Positions 9,608 to 19,231 of a DNA stretch of 64,000 bases are shown here, piece by piece; the first letter of the stretch is position 1, and every line of letters starts with the position of its first letter. This DNA is from [Eubacterium] eligens ATCC 27750 (lineage in GTDB: Bacteria > Bacillota > Clostridia > Lachnospirales > Lachnospiraceae). The notes beneath the pieces were generated by a model, which was not told the DNA's origin, searched no databases, and saw nothing but the letters and a program-made list of their open reading frames with translations. A program made the translations under genes and the position numbers. The stretch is taken from positions 268,001-332,000 of the forward strand of contig NC_012778.1 of assembly GCF_000146185.1 (NCBI RefSeq), written 5' to 3'.

Positions 9608-9611
9608 GAAC

Positions 9612-10712
9612 ATGAAGGTAATGTCAATATTTGGAACAAGACCCGAAGCCATAAAAATGTGTCCGGTTATAAAAGAACTTGAGAGTAGAGAAAAAATAAA
9701 AAGTGTTGTATGTTTAACAGGACAACATAAAGAGATGCTTCAGCCTGTTATGAAATTGTTTGAAATAAAAGAAGATTATAATCTTCGGATAATGACAGAA
9801 AATCAATCATTATCTAGTATTACATGTAAAATTTTGGATATGCTGGAAGAACTATTAAATAAAGAAAAACCAGATATGATACTTGTTCATGGCGATACCA
9901 CGAGTGCTTATGCAGCAGCATTATCAGCATTTTATCATAATATTCCTGTAGGTCATGTGGAAGCAGGACTTAGAACATATAATATGCATTCTCCTTTTCC
10001 GGAAGAATTTAATAGACAATCAATTGATTTGGTATCTGATATATTGTTTGCTCCAACTCAATATGCTAAAGATATGTTGCTATCAGAGAAAAAAGGTGAA
10101 AATAAAATATTTGTTACAGGGAATACGGTAATTGATGCTTTAAAGACAACTGTTTGTAAAAGCTATAATATTACGGAATGTTGCGAAGATGATAAATTGA
10201 TTTTACTTACTGCACATAGACGTGAAAATATAGGGGAACCAATGAAAAATATATTTTCAGCAGTAAACAAGATAACAGAGGATTATCCAGAAATTAAGGT
10301 GATTTATCCAGTTCATAAAAATCCAAAGATTAGAGAGATTGCAAATCAATTTTTTGCTAATAATAGCAGGGTGAAAATGATCGAACCAATGGATGTTTAC
10401 GACTTTCATAATGTCATGAACAAAAGTTATTTGATTTTAACAGATAGTGGTGGAATTCAAGAAGAAGCAACATCTCTTGGAAAACCAGTTCTCATATTGA
10501 GAGATACTACAGAAAGACCAGAAGGAGTTGCAGCGGGAACATTAAAAATTGTCGGAACCCAGACTGAGAATATATATTTAGAAACAAAGAGATTATTAAC
10601 AGATAAGGATGAATATAACAGAATGAGCAAATCTGTAAATCCATATGGAGATGGAAACGCATCAAAAACAATTGTTGATATAATCGAAAGATATTTTGAG
10701 GGGAAGCTATAA
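9612..10712 (+). CDS. wecB: UDP-N-acetylglucosamine 2-epimerase, non-hydrolysing
   Basis: This enzyme converts UDP-GlcNAc to UDP-ManNAc, a precursor for teichoic-acid linkage units and many capsules. The family signatures are all present: FGTRPEAIKMCPVI at the N-terminus, VHGDTTSAYA, HVEAGLRTYNM, AHRRENIGEP and TDSGGIQEEATSLGKP. The length of 366 residues is normal. It is cytoplasmic. The start ATG 9612 follows GGTGAG. The stop codon overlaps the start of the next glycosyltransferase by one base (TAATG), so the two are translationally coupled. It is the best-defined enzyme of the AT-rich operon and shows that the locus builds a nucleotide-sugar-based glycan. Confidence 0.93.
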   Translation: MKVMSIFGTRPEAIKMCPVIKELESREKIKSVVCLTGQHKEMLQPVMKLFEIKEDYNLRIMTENQSLSSITCKILDMLEELLNKEKPDMILVHGDTTSAYAAALSAFYHNIPVGHVEAGLRTYNMHSPFPEEFNRQSIDLVSDILFAPTQYAKDMLLSEKKGENKIFVTGNTVIDALKTTVCKSYNITECCEDDKLILLTAHRRENIGEPMKNIFSAVNKITEDYPEIKVIYPVHKNPKIREIANQFFANNSRVKMIEPMDVYDFHNVMNKSYLILTDSGGIQEEATSLGKPVLILRDTTERPEGVAAGTLKIVGTQTENIYLETKRLLTDKDEYNRMSKSVNPYGDGNASKTIVDIIERYFEGKL

Positions 10713-11803
10713 TGCCAAAAGTGTCCGTTATTTTACCTACATACAATGGAGAAAAATATATAAGAGAAGCTATTGATAGTATTATAAATCAAACTTTTAC
10801 AGATTGGGAATTAATTGTTGTTAATGATTGTTCTACGGATAGTACGATTACAATTATAAATGAATATGAAAGAAAAGATTCACGTATAAAAGTAATAAAC
10901 AATCCATATAATCAAAAATTACCCAAGTCACTTAATATAGGATTTTCTAGTGCAGAGGGAGAATATTTAACTTGGACATCAGATGATAATATTTTTCTTC
11001 CAAGTGCATTAGATGAAATGAATAGTTTTTTGGATCAGAATCCTAATAAGATAATGGTTCGAGCAAGATATACAATTATCGATGAAAATGGAAATTATCT
11101 TTATGAGCCAGATGGATATGATTCTGAGACGGTTTTTGTAAATAATTGCATTGGCGCATGTTTTTTATATAGAAGGGATGTATTAAGCAAAGTTGGAGAA
11201 TATAATGCCGAAAAATACCTGGTAGAAGATTATGATTACTGGTTAAGGATATTATTTGAATATAAAGAAATAGGAAGTCTTGATGCAGTTATATATAAAT
11301 ACAGAATACACTGTAGTAGTTTGACTGCGACGAGAAAAAAAGAAATACATAATAAACTTTTGAAGTTGAGAATGGAGTATATTAATCACATAATTGAAAA
11401 TTTAGAAAATAGAAAAGATTTATTATGTGAAATTTACTATGAATTTAAGCAAGCCAATATGCTTAGTGAAAATTTGAATATGATATTTCATGATATTATT
11501 CCTGAATTAAATTTTGATTGTGAAGTTATTGAAAATAGACCTTCCATTGTATATGGTGCAGGTTTGTATGGAGAAAAAGCATACAAAAAGTATGCAGAAA
11601 TAATATCTTATTTTGCAGACAAGAACAAATATGGTTCTTTGATTCATAATAGAGCTATTATTTCGTTAACAGAACTTCAAAAAATTTATAATGATTATCA
11701 AATATTAGTTGCTGCAAGTCCACATAATGTATATTCATTTTTATGTACCCTGAATCAGATTAATATTAGGAAGTGTACAGTGCTGATATTTGATAACGAA
11801 TAA
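10712..11803 (+). CDS. Family 2 glycosyltransferase with C-terminal Rossmann-like module (363 aa)
   Basis: The N-terminal 220 or so residues are a GT-A fold of the GT2 type: VSVILPTYNGEKYIREAI, VVNDCSTDST, an acidic SDD at residues 90-92 in the position of the DXD-like motif, and VEDYDYWLRIL as the catalytic ED motif. Residues about 275-363 contain SIVYGAGLYGEKAYKKY, the small Rossmann-like module, here at the C-terminus. The enzyme probably adds one sugar to a lipid-linked or protein-linked glycan in the cytoplasm. It overlaps wecB by one base. The donor sugar is not predictable. Confidence 0.85.
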   Translation: MPKVSVILPTYNGEKYIREAIDSIINQTFTDWELIVVNDCSTDSTITIINEYERKDSRIKVINNPYNQKLPKSLNIGFSSAEGEYLTWTSDDNIFLPSALDEMNSFLDQNPNKIMVRARYTIIDENGNYLYEPDGYDSETVFVNNCIGACFLYRRDVLSKVGEYNAEKYLVEDYDYWLRILFEYKEIGSLDAVIYKYRIHCSSLTATRKKEIHNKLLKLRMEYINHIIENLENRKDLLCEIYYEFKQANMLSENLNMIFHDIIPELNFDCEVIENRPSIVYGAGLYGEKAYKKYAEIISYFADKNKYGSLIHNRAIISLTELQKIYNDYQILVAASPHNVYSFLCTLNQINIRKCTVLIFDNE

Positions 11804-11825
11804 ATAAATAGTAAGGGTGAGAATT

Positions 11826-13193
11826 TTGGATAAGAAAAAAGTTGTTTTGTATGGCACTGGGAATTTATATAATAAATATTACGATAAGTTTTATGATCTA
11901 GAAATTGTTGCAGTCCTTGATAGTGATAACAATAAAATTGGAAAATGTATTAATGGTTATATAGTAAATTCACCTTTGTATTTAAATGAGATTAAATATG
12001 ATTTTATAATATTGTTAATTGTTGATTATAACAAAGTAATGTATAATTTGATAAATATTGGAATAGATAGGGAAAATATCAAAACTATAGATGATTATAG
12101 ATTTTTTGAAAAATATCGTGAGATTATTGATGTCAGAGATAATACAGAAAAAAAAGAAATATTAATGGTATCGCATGAAATGAATTACCGTGGAGCACCA
12201 CTAATGTTATTAAATCTCGCGGATGTTCTTGTTGAATCGGGATTTTGTGTTGATATTGTGTGTGATTCAAAAGGCGATTTATATGAGACATTATTAAAAA
12301 AAAAGTATGGATTATTATATTTTACGGACTTCAATTTTGGAGAAAAAGAAATAGAAAAATATTTTGGTGAATATAAGTTGATAATTGTTAATACATTAGC
12401 ATTATGGAGAATAATTACGAGATTGGAATGTATTAATAAAAAAATAATATGGTGGTTACATGAGGAAGAAAGTGCATATGCAATTTTAAAACCAGATTTT
12501 AGTAAAATAAAAATATATAATAATTTGAAAATTTATGGCGTTGGAGCAAAAGCAATTGATGCATTTAAAAAGTTTTGCGCCAAAGATATAAAGATAGATT
12601 CTTTTAGATGGGGAATAGAAAATAAGTACAGTGACACAAAATTTGATTATAATAATGGTAAATTGGTCTTTGCTATAATAGGCCCAGATTCTTATATTAA
12701 AGGACAAGATTTTTTGATAGATACTTTAAAGAATTGTTCGCGAGATATCTTGAATAATATTGAGGTGTTATTGATTGGCGATATTTCAGAATCTAAAAAA
12801 GAAATATATGAAAAAGTTCCAGCAGTAAAATGTTTAGGTATTATGACTCATACTGAGCTTATGGAAATGTATGAAAGGATAGGTGTAATATTAAGTGTTT
12901 CAAGAAATGATACATTTCCTGTAGTTTTAATTGAAGCAATGATGAGAAAAAGAGTGTGTATGATGTCTGATGTGGTTGGAACAGCGGAATTTATTTCTAA
13001 TTATAGAAATGGAATTATTTTTAAGTCAGAGAATTCAAATGATTTAATAAGTTCAATTGAGTGGTGCCTTAATAATAGGAGGAAATTAAACGATATTGCT
13101 TATGCTGGATATGAAACATATCAGAAATACTTTTCAAAAGATATTTTTAAACTAAATGCTTGCAGTATAGTTGAAAAATATATTAATAAATAA
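11826..13193 (+). CDS. GT4-type glycosyltransferase with N-terminal Rossmann-like module (455 aa)
   Basis: The first 100 residues begin DKKKVVLYGTGNLYNKY, the recurring module. From about residue 115 a GT-B enzyme of the GT1/GT4 type follows, with LMVSHEMNYRGAPLMLLNLA, a donor-site half with FAIIGPDSYIKGQDFLI, and SVSRNDTFPVVLIEAMM, which holds the conserved glutamate. I prefer the start TTG 11826 to the in-frame GTG at 11817. AAGGGTGAG (11813-11821) lies at proper distance from the TTG but overlaps the GTG, and sister proteins begin M(D/N/S)K just before the glycine motif. The function is retaining glycosyl transfer with unknown sugars. Confidence 0.8.
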   Translation: MDKKKVVLYGTGNLYNKYYDKFYDLEIVAVLDSDNNKIGKCINGYIVNSPLYLNEIKYDFIILLIVDYNKVMYNLINIGIDRENIKTIDDYRFFEKYREIIDVRDNTEKKEILMVSHEMNYRGAPLMLLNLADVLVESGFCVDIVCDSKGDLYETLLKKKYGLLYFTDFNFGEKEIEKYFGEYKLIIVNTLALWRIITRLECINKKIIWWLHEEESAYAILKPDFSKIKIYNNLKIYGVGAKAIDAFKKFCAKDIKIDSFRWGIENKYSDTKFDYNNGKLVFAIIGPDSYIKGQDFLIDTLKNCSRDILNNIEVLLIGDISESKKEIYEKVPAVKCLGIMTHTELMEMYERIGVILSVSRNDTFPVVLIEAMMRKRVCMMSDVVGTAEFISNYRNGIIFKSENSNDLISSIEWCLNNRRKLNDIAYAGYETYQKYFSKDIFKLNACSIVEKYINK

Positions 13194-13203
13194 TGGAGCA
13201 AAT

Positions 13204-14133
13204 ATGGATAAAATAGTTTTATTTGGTGCAGGACAAAAAGGAAGGCAGCTTCTTGGCTTATATGGTGCTAATGTAGTAGCTATTATTGATAACGATGTTA
13301 ATAAACAAGGGACAACAATAACTGAAGGTACTAATACAGTACCTGTTATTAGTATAAAAAAATATATAGAAGAATACAAAGACGTTCCTGTTATACTTGC
13401 TGTTTTAAAATGCAAAGAAATCATAAAGGAATTGGAAAAGGAAGGAATAACAAATTATAAAGTGGAAGATTCCTTGTTTAAAACAGATGATGTTTATCAG
13501 GATGATACTATAAGTCATGATAATTGGATTGAATTTTTAAGTGAAAAATTTAATAAAAAAGGAATGCGTGTTTTGGAGGTTGGCTCAAGAATAGTAACAG
13601 GTGCATGTAATAGAAGCAAATTTGATAAGGCTGAGTATGTGGGATTTGATTATTATTCTGGACCTAATGTTGATGTTGTAGGAGATGCACATAAATTAAG
13701 TGAATATTTTAATGAAAAATTCGACTTGATTTTTTGTGCTTCTGTTTTTGAACATTTGGCAATGCCGTGGAAGGTGTCTATCGAAATGATAAAGTTACTT
13801 AAGCTGGGTGGATATGTATTCATTGAAACCCATTACTGTTATGCGAGTCATGAAAGACCATGGCATTTTTTTCAATTTTCAGAAAATGCTTTGGACGTTC
13901 TTTTTCCAGAAAAGATGGGAATGTTGTGTGAAAAAAAGGGGTGTAGCAATTTAATTGCAGGAAGGTTTACAGAATATTCTTCTGATTATTTAAAGGATAC
14001 TTATATTAATGGCATGTATTGCCATTCTGAGTACTATGGAAAGAAGATAAAAGAAATAGATAAGTTATCTTGGGATGATATATTATTAGAAGATGTGTCA
14101 AAAGGAACAAAATATCCGTGTCCAAATAGATAA
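13204..14133 (+). CDS. Rossmann-like module fused to SAM-dependent methyltransferase (309 aa)
   Basis: Residues 1-90 begin MDKIVLFGAGQKGRQLL, the recurring nucleotide-binding-like module. Residues about 120-280 are a class I methyltransferase: MRVLEVGSRIVTGA as motif I, VGFDYYSGPNVDVVGDAH, and LIFCASVFEHLAMPW. The start ATG 13204 has GGAG at 13194-13197. The longer frame from 13171 would overlap the previous gene and has no site. Together with the three-part protein at 7802, this is the second methyltransferase of the operon, so the glycan is probably methylated at more than one position. Confidence 0.78.
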   Translation: MDKIVLFGAGQKGRQLLGLYGANVVAIIDNDVNKQGTTITEGTNTVPVISIKKYIEEYKDVPVILAVLKCKEIIKELEKEGITNYKVEDSLFKTDDVYQDDTISHDNWIEFLSEKFNKKGMRVLEVGSRIVTGACNRSKFDKAEYVGFDYYSGPNVDVVGDAHKLSEYFNEKFDLIFCASVFEHLAMPWKVSIEMIKLLKLGGYVFIETHYCYASHERPWHFFQFSENALDVLFPEKMGMLCEKKGCSNLIAGRFTEYSSDYLKDTYINGMYCHSEYYGKKIKEIDKLSWDDILLEDVSKGTKYPCPNR

Positions 14134-14157
14134 CAAGTGTGAAGTGAGAGAAAATAT

Positions 14158-16023
14158 ATGTACAGAAGTGCAATTTATGTGGTGTATGATAAAGATAATA
14201 TTATAGACAGATATGTAGGCTATTTTCTTAATCAATTGAAATCTTGCGTTGATGAAATATATGTTGTCGTTAACAGCAAGGAGATAATCAGGGGTATGGA
14301 AAATTTTGAAGCTGCTACAAAGGTTTATTATAGAGAAAATGAAGGATATGATGTAGGGGCTTTTAAAGATGCAATTGTTAATTTTATTGGAATTGAAAAG
14401 ATAAGAACCTACGATGAGGTGTTATTGATAAATGATTCTTTTTTTGGACCTTTTGTAAGTTTTAAAGATATATTTATTATGATAAATAAAACACAATGTG
14501 ATTTCTGGGGAGCATCAAAACATAGCAGGTATATAGAAAAATCTTATGAAATTGAAGAACATTTGCAGAGTTTTTTTATTGGTATAAGAAATAGGATGCT
14601 GAATACAAAAGAGTTTTATCAATATTGGTTAGATATGCCATTAATTAATAACTATTCTGATGCAATAAGATTTCATGAATTGAGGTTTACAAATTATTTC
14701 AAACAGAGAGGATATACATATTCTTGTTTGATGGATGTAGAGGCTAATGACAATGTTAATCCAATGTATAATTATTGCCAATATGCATATATTCAACAGG
14801 AATTAGTATTAAAGAGAAATTTCCCATTTTTAAAAAAGAGACCTATAGAAATAGAGTATAAAGATATGCAGACGCAAGAAAATTGGAGCAAGGTTCTTGA
14901 CTATGTGGATAATAATACTGCATATGATGTGGATATGATTTATGAAAATTTAATTAGATTATATAATCATGCTGATTTGTTCGAAAAATTAAATTTACAA
15001 TATGTTTTGCAAACAAGGGGAGAAAAAGAAATATCTTTAAAAAATGCAATTGTTGTAATTTGTGGAAATGTTAAATTGATATCGAATGAGATAGATGAAT
15101 ATATTCAACGTATAAAAGATGAGATTAAGGTTATATTTATTACGGAATCAAAAGAAGGCTGTGAAGAATTAAAAAATCAAATAAGAGAATATGAATATGT
15201 TTGCTTGATTAATTGCGATATTATTTTGGAGAATAATACTTTTAGTTGTGTTAATAAATCAGCACTTTATGGCGTTTTAGAGAATCTTATAAAATCTAAC
15301 TCGTATATTTCAAATGTTATGGGAATATTTAAACGAAATAAAAAAATAGGGGCGTTGACAATTCCAGAACTAATACATGCAGACTTTCTAGGTAAAGCAT
15401 GGAAGAGATGGGTGCAAATACGTCAAAAAATATCATATATTTTAGATTCCAAGCAAATTCATTGTATTTTTTCTATGGATAAAATGCCAATAGTCAATTC
15501 TGATAACTTGTGGGTTAGGAGGGAATTGTTAGAGCAAGCTATAGAGTATAATGATAATAAAATAAAAAATGTAGGGTATTTATTAGGTTATGTTGCCCAG
15601 AGCAAAGGAATGTTATCAGGTGTGTGTGAAACAGCAGAATATGCGGGAATGAATCAAATAAATCAACAGGGATATTTAAATGCATTAGTAAAACAAATGT
15701 ATAGGCAGGGAAATAATGTGGATAGCTTTTTGGATATGCAGAAGTCAATTACAAGGGATAAGATTGATAATTTTGTAAAAAAATATAAAAAAATATTGAT
15801 TTATGGAACAGGGAAGAAAGCAAGAGAATATGAAGATCTTTTATGTATTGACTATGAATATGTGATATCAGATGGAATGACAAAAACTAATAAAGGGGAA
15901 TTATATCTGTCCCAGGTTGTTCCTGACAATGATATGGGAATTATCGTATGTTTGAATGAATCAAATCAGAGAAAAGTAATTCCGTTATTAGAAAAAAGAA
16001 ATATTAATTACATGTGTATTTAA
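14158..16023 (+). CDS. RgpF-like (rhamnan synthesis F) glycosyltransferase with C-terminal Rossmann-like module (621 aa)
   Basis: The N-terminal 270 residues match the RgpF family: SAIYVVYDKDNIIDRYVGYF, RENEGYDVGAFKDAI, LLINDSFFGPF and DFWGASKHS. RgpF proteins take part in making rhamnose-rich wall polysaccharides. The middle part (about 290-510) looks like a GT2-like second domain with VCLINCDIILENNTF. The C-terminus (about 540-621) has KILIYGTGKKAREYEDL, the recurring module. The gene is followed by a paralogue whose start lies 17 bases after this stop. The pair probably add consecutive residues. Sugar identity is not known. Confidence 0.8.
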   Translation: MYRSAIYVVYDKDNIIDRYVGYFLNQLKSCVDEIYVVVNSKEIIRGMENFEAATKVYYRENEGYDVGAFKDAIVNFIGIEKIRTYDEVLLINDSFFGPFVSFKDIFIMINKTQCDFWGASKHSRYIEKSYEIEEHLQSFFIGIRNRMLNTKEFYQYWLDMPLINNYSDAIRFHELRFTNYFKQRGYTYSCLMDVEANDNVNPMYNYCQYAYIQQELVLKRNFPFLKKRPIEIEYKDMQTQENWSKVLDYVDNNTAYDVDMIYENLIRLYNHADLFEKLNLQYVLQTRGEKEISLKNAIVVICGNVKLISNEIDEYIQRIKDEIKVIFITESKEGCEELKNQIREYEYVCLINCDIILENNTFSCVNKSALYGVLENLIKSNSYISNVMGIFKRNKKIGALTIPELIHADFLGKAWKRWVQIRQKISYILDSKQIHCIFSMDKMPIVNSDNLWVRRELLEQAIEYNDNKIKNVGYLLGYVAQSKGMLSGVCETAEYAGMNQINQQGYLNALVKQMYRQGNNVDSFLDMQKSITRDKIDNFVKKYKKILIYGTGKKAREYEDLLCIDYEYVISDGMTKTNKGELYLSQVVPDNDMGIIVCLNESNQRKVIPLLEKRNINYMCI

Positions 16024-16040
16024 CAAAATGGAGACCAGCT

Positions 16041-17795
16041 ATGAACAAACGCTTAACAATTTATATGACATACAATAAAAATGGAATAATTGATGATTAT
16101 ATTGTTTATATGTTAAAGCAGTTAGTCAATGTTTCTTCAGATATAATTGTTGTGAGTAATAAAAAGCTTAAGCAACGAGAAAAAGAAAAAATTGCATTTG
16201 TATCTGAATACATAGAGCGCGGTAATGAAAAGTTTGATGTAGGGGCATATTCACAAGTTATTAAGGAATTGTATGATAAAAGACAGATTTATGAATATGA
16301 TGAACTTGTATTAATTAATGATTCTGTATTTGGACCTTTTTTTGATTTAAATGATATGTTTAGTGCTATGGATAGAAGAAAGGGACTGGATTTTTGGGGA
16401 ATTACCAAAAGAGGCAGATCTGATTTTGATGGTGGAGCTGGAGTTTATCCAGAACATATTCAAAGCTATTTTTATGCTTTTAGAAAAAGTATTATTTCAC
16501 AGGATGCATTTAAGGAATACTGGCAGCAAGTAGTTGATGAAATTTCAGATTTTAGAAGTGCAATACTTAATTATGAATTTAAATTGACAGAACATTTTGA
16601 AAAACTAGGTTTTAAATGGGATACATATTGTGATTGTAATGATTATATTGGAAACAATATAAATAGGAATTTTAGTCCATATCATTATTCTACCTATGAA
16701 TTGATTAAGGATAAAAGATGCCCTTTTTTAAAGCGAAAACTTTTTACAGGTGATTTTGTAAATAAAGAATACACAGATGCAGTTGATTTAAAAAATGCAT
16801 ATAATTTCATTAAGGACAATACAGATTACGATTTGAATTTGATATGGGATTATGTTTTAAGAGAATATGAATTATCTTCAATCATGAATGCAATGCAGAT
16901 GGTTGAGATAATAGACAAACCAATACAAGAGGAAAATGAATCCAAAGATAAAGCAGAGTTGTTCTTTTTTATAAAGAGGGATGATGAAAGACTATCATAT
17001 ATAGAACAAAAGGCTAATGAAAATGTTTTAAACAACATTAACGATGAAAGATATCTAGGTAGTATCAAATCGTTGTTTAATAATGATTCCAGATTAGGGG
17101 TTCTCATACCGCCGATGAAAACATTTGGAAAGGTGAGTTTAAGTCTTAGTCATAGTTGGATTAATTTAAATGTTTTCGAAAAAATGAAGGATAAATTAGA
17201 AATAACAGTTCCTTATTTATTGGATAAAGCTCCTGTTTATCAAATAAATGGATTAGTGTGCAGGAAAGAACTATTATCAAACGATGTTATTAAATTACTG
17301 GAATTGGATAAAACAGGTACAATTTTACAGATGATTCCGCTAATAGCACAGGAAAAAGGCTATTACACAAAACAGGTGATTACTAAAGATTATGTTGCCA
17401 CACAGATTTATAATCTTACAGGGATGTTAAGCGTGTTAGGAGAAAAGATTTCTGATAATGCTAGAAATTATTCTGTCAGAGAAATGACTGACCAGTTGAT
17501 GGAAGAAAAAATAAAACATTTTTTAGTTTCGGCTAAAAAAGTGTACATATATGGGGCAGGAGAGTTAGCTTGCCGCGTTGCAGAAATTGCAAAAAAATAT
17601 TGCAATTTAAGGGGAATTCTTGTCAGCGACAAGAGAAGTAATCTTTCGAATATTTGCGGAATTCAGGTTATGCAGTATTCAGAATTAAAATATAAGGATA
17701 TTGATGTAATTGTTGCCGTAGGAAAGAAAAATAATAGAAATATAGAGAGAATATTAAAAGATGATAATATAAAGAATATTCTTTATGTGGATTAA
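16041..17795 (+). CDS. RgpF-like glycosyltransferase with C-terminal Rossmann-like module, paralogue of previous gene (584 aa)
   Basis: The N-terminal 270 or so residues repeat the RgpF pattern: TIYMTYNKNGIIDDYIVYM, EKFDVGAYSQVIKEL, LINDSVFGPFFDL and DFWGITKRG. The middle part (about 330-480) is less conserved. Residues about 505-584 contain KVYIYGAGELACRVAEI, the recurring Rossmann-like module. The chosen start ATG 16041 has TGGAG at 16029-16033. An upstream in-frame ATG at 16014 would overlap the preceding gene. The tandem arrangement of two diverged RgpF-like genes suggests duplication and specialisation for two linkages in the same glycan. Confidence 0.8.
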   Translation: MNKRLTIYMTYNKNGIIDDYIVYMLKQLVNVSSDIIVVSNKKLKQREKEKIAFVSEYIERGNEKFDVGAYSQVIKELYDKRQIYEYDELVLINDSVFGPFFDLNDMFSAMDRRKGLDFWGITKRGRSDFDGGAGVYPEHIQSYFYAFRKSIISQDAFKEYWQQVVDEISDFRSAILNYEFKLTEHFEKLGFKWDTYCDCNDYIGNNINRNFSPYHYSTYELIKDKRCPFLKRKLFTGDFVNKEYTDAVDLKNAYNFIKDNTDYDLNLIWDYVLREYELSSIMNAMQMVEIIDKPIQEENESKDKAELFFFIKRDDERLSYIEQKANENVLNNINDERYLGSIKSLFNNDSRLGVLIPPMKTFGKVSLSLSHSWINLNVFEKMKDKLEITVPYLLDKAPVYQINGLVCRKELLSNDVIKLLELDKTGTILQMIPLIAQEKGYYTKQVITKDYVATQIYNLTGMLSVLGEKISDNARNYSVREMTDQLMEEKIKHFLVSAKKVYIYGAGELACRVAEIAKKYCNLRGILVSDKRSNLSNICGIQVMQYSELKYKDIDVIVAVGKKNNRNIERILKDDNIKNILYVD

Positions 17796-17816
17796 ACAGC
17801 AGGATATGGATAAGTT

Positions 17817-19217
17817 ATGAGTAAAATAATAGTGTTTGGAACGGGGAAATATGGTAAAGAAGCATATGATTTTTTTGGAGACGATAATGTTTTATGTTTT
17901 GCAGACAATAATGCGGCATTAACAGGGAAATATCTGTATGAGAAGGAAATTATTTTGCCTAGTGATATACAATCTCATTATAAGGAGTACTTAATTATTC
18001 TTGCGGCTAGGGAAGAATTATGCATTGAAATGGAATATCAGTTGATGAAGATGGGAATTGAAAATTCATTGAATTTTATTTTTATCAGAGACTATATTCT
18101 AAGTGGTCGGATAGATTTTAACGAATTTATTGATAGATACCTTGATGATGCATATATTTATAAGCTTAAATATAAGCAAGAGTTAAGGAAAGAAAAGCAG
18201 TGTTTGGAGAAAATAGAATTTTTTCAGCAGATTGCAGATATAAGGCATTTAAAACCAGCAAGGGGAAAGTTAAGAAAAAGACAGAAAGAAAGCTTGGATT
18301 TGTTAATAAAGGTTGATAGATATGCTAGGAATATAGGGCTTAATGTTATTCTTGAAGGAGGAAATCTTTTAGGCGCAATTCGGAATGGGGGATTTGTTCC
18401 ATGGGATGATGATATAGATGTTGTTATGTTACGGAATGAATACAATTAGTTTATTCAATATTTGTATCAGAATGGGCTGCTTCTGATTCCGGATTCATCA
18501 CCTGGGGACTACAAAAAAATCAATTTTCAGATAAGAAACTTAATAAAAGCAAATGAGAGCAACATAGCATTTTTATTAAATGGTATGTTTTTGGTTGGTT
18601 ATTCAATTGGCACTAACGAAGAACTGATTAATGTTGACATATTTCCAATGGATTATTATAAAGAAGATTGTAGTTATAAAGAACTTTTAGATTATATAGC
18701 AAATATCGAAATGGAAATAATAAAAGAAAATGATATAAAATCTTACATAAGATTTAATTCCAAACTAGAGAAGAATAATCCATATACAAGTAAGGAACCT
18801 ACTCAAAGAATTGGATATGGAATTGAAACATTTTTTTGCTTAAAATCATGTGATGAATTTTTTAACTATAATGATATTTTTCCATTAGTAGAGATAATGT
18901 TTGAAAATAGAAAGTTTAAAGCACCTTTTAATAGTGACTCATATCTATTAAATTTATACGGTGATATTTATCAGTGGCCATATGATGTTGCTGAATCACC
19001 TCATTCAATAGGAAGACATTTTCAAGTGTTTAATTCTGAATATAATGCATTTTATATATCATCAATCAGTGATGCAATAGAGTTTGTTAATAACATGGGA
19101 CTATTTTATAATAATAAACCGATAGTAGAAAAATATAAAATTAAAGTTTGGAATGAGTATATCTCAATAATAGATTATTTAGATGAAAATAATGTTGATT
19201 ACATAGTATACGCATAA
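17817..19217 (+). pseudogene. LicD family gene with N-terminal Rossmann-like module, interrupted by in-frame TAG
   Basis: One reading frame runs from ATG 17817 to the stop at 19217, but TAG at 18447-18449 interrupts it. Residues 1-95 begin SKIIVFGTGKYGKEAYDFF, the recurring module. LicD starts near residue 165, with EGGNLLGAIRNGGFVPWDDDID and Trp196. The stop falls five codons after MLR (NEYN-stop-FIQYL), where intact LicD paralogues have K or R (NDYIKF, EEYNRL). A single change from AAG to TAG explains it. The downstream part keeps the rest of LicD (VDIFPMDYY, VEIMFENRKFKAPF, LYGDIYQWP) without frameshifts, so the mutation is recent. Alternatives are a suppressed amber codon or a sequencing error. 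Without read-through the first 210 residues would lack most of the LicD domain. Confidence 0.8.
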
Positions 19218-19231
19218 AGAAGGGAGTACCT

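Noticed and set aside
18462..19217. Separate gene downstream of the amber codon
   Set aside because: Its first residues continue the LicD domain of the preceding frame, and no ribosome binding site is present before the ATG.
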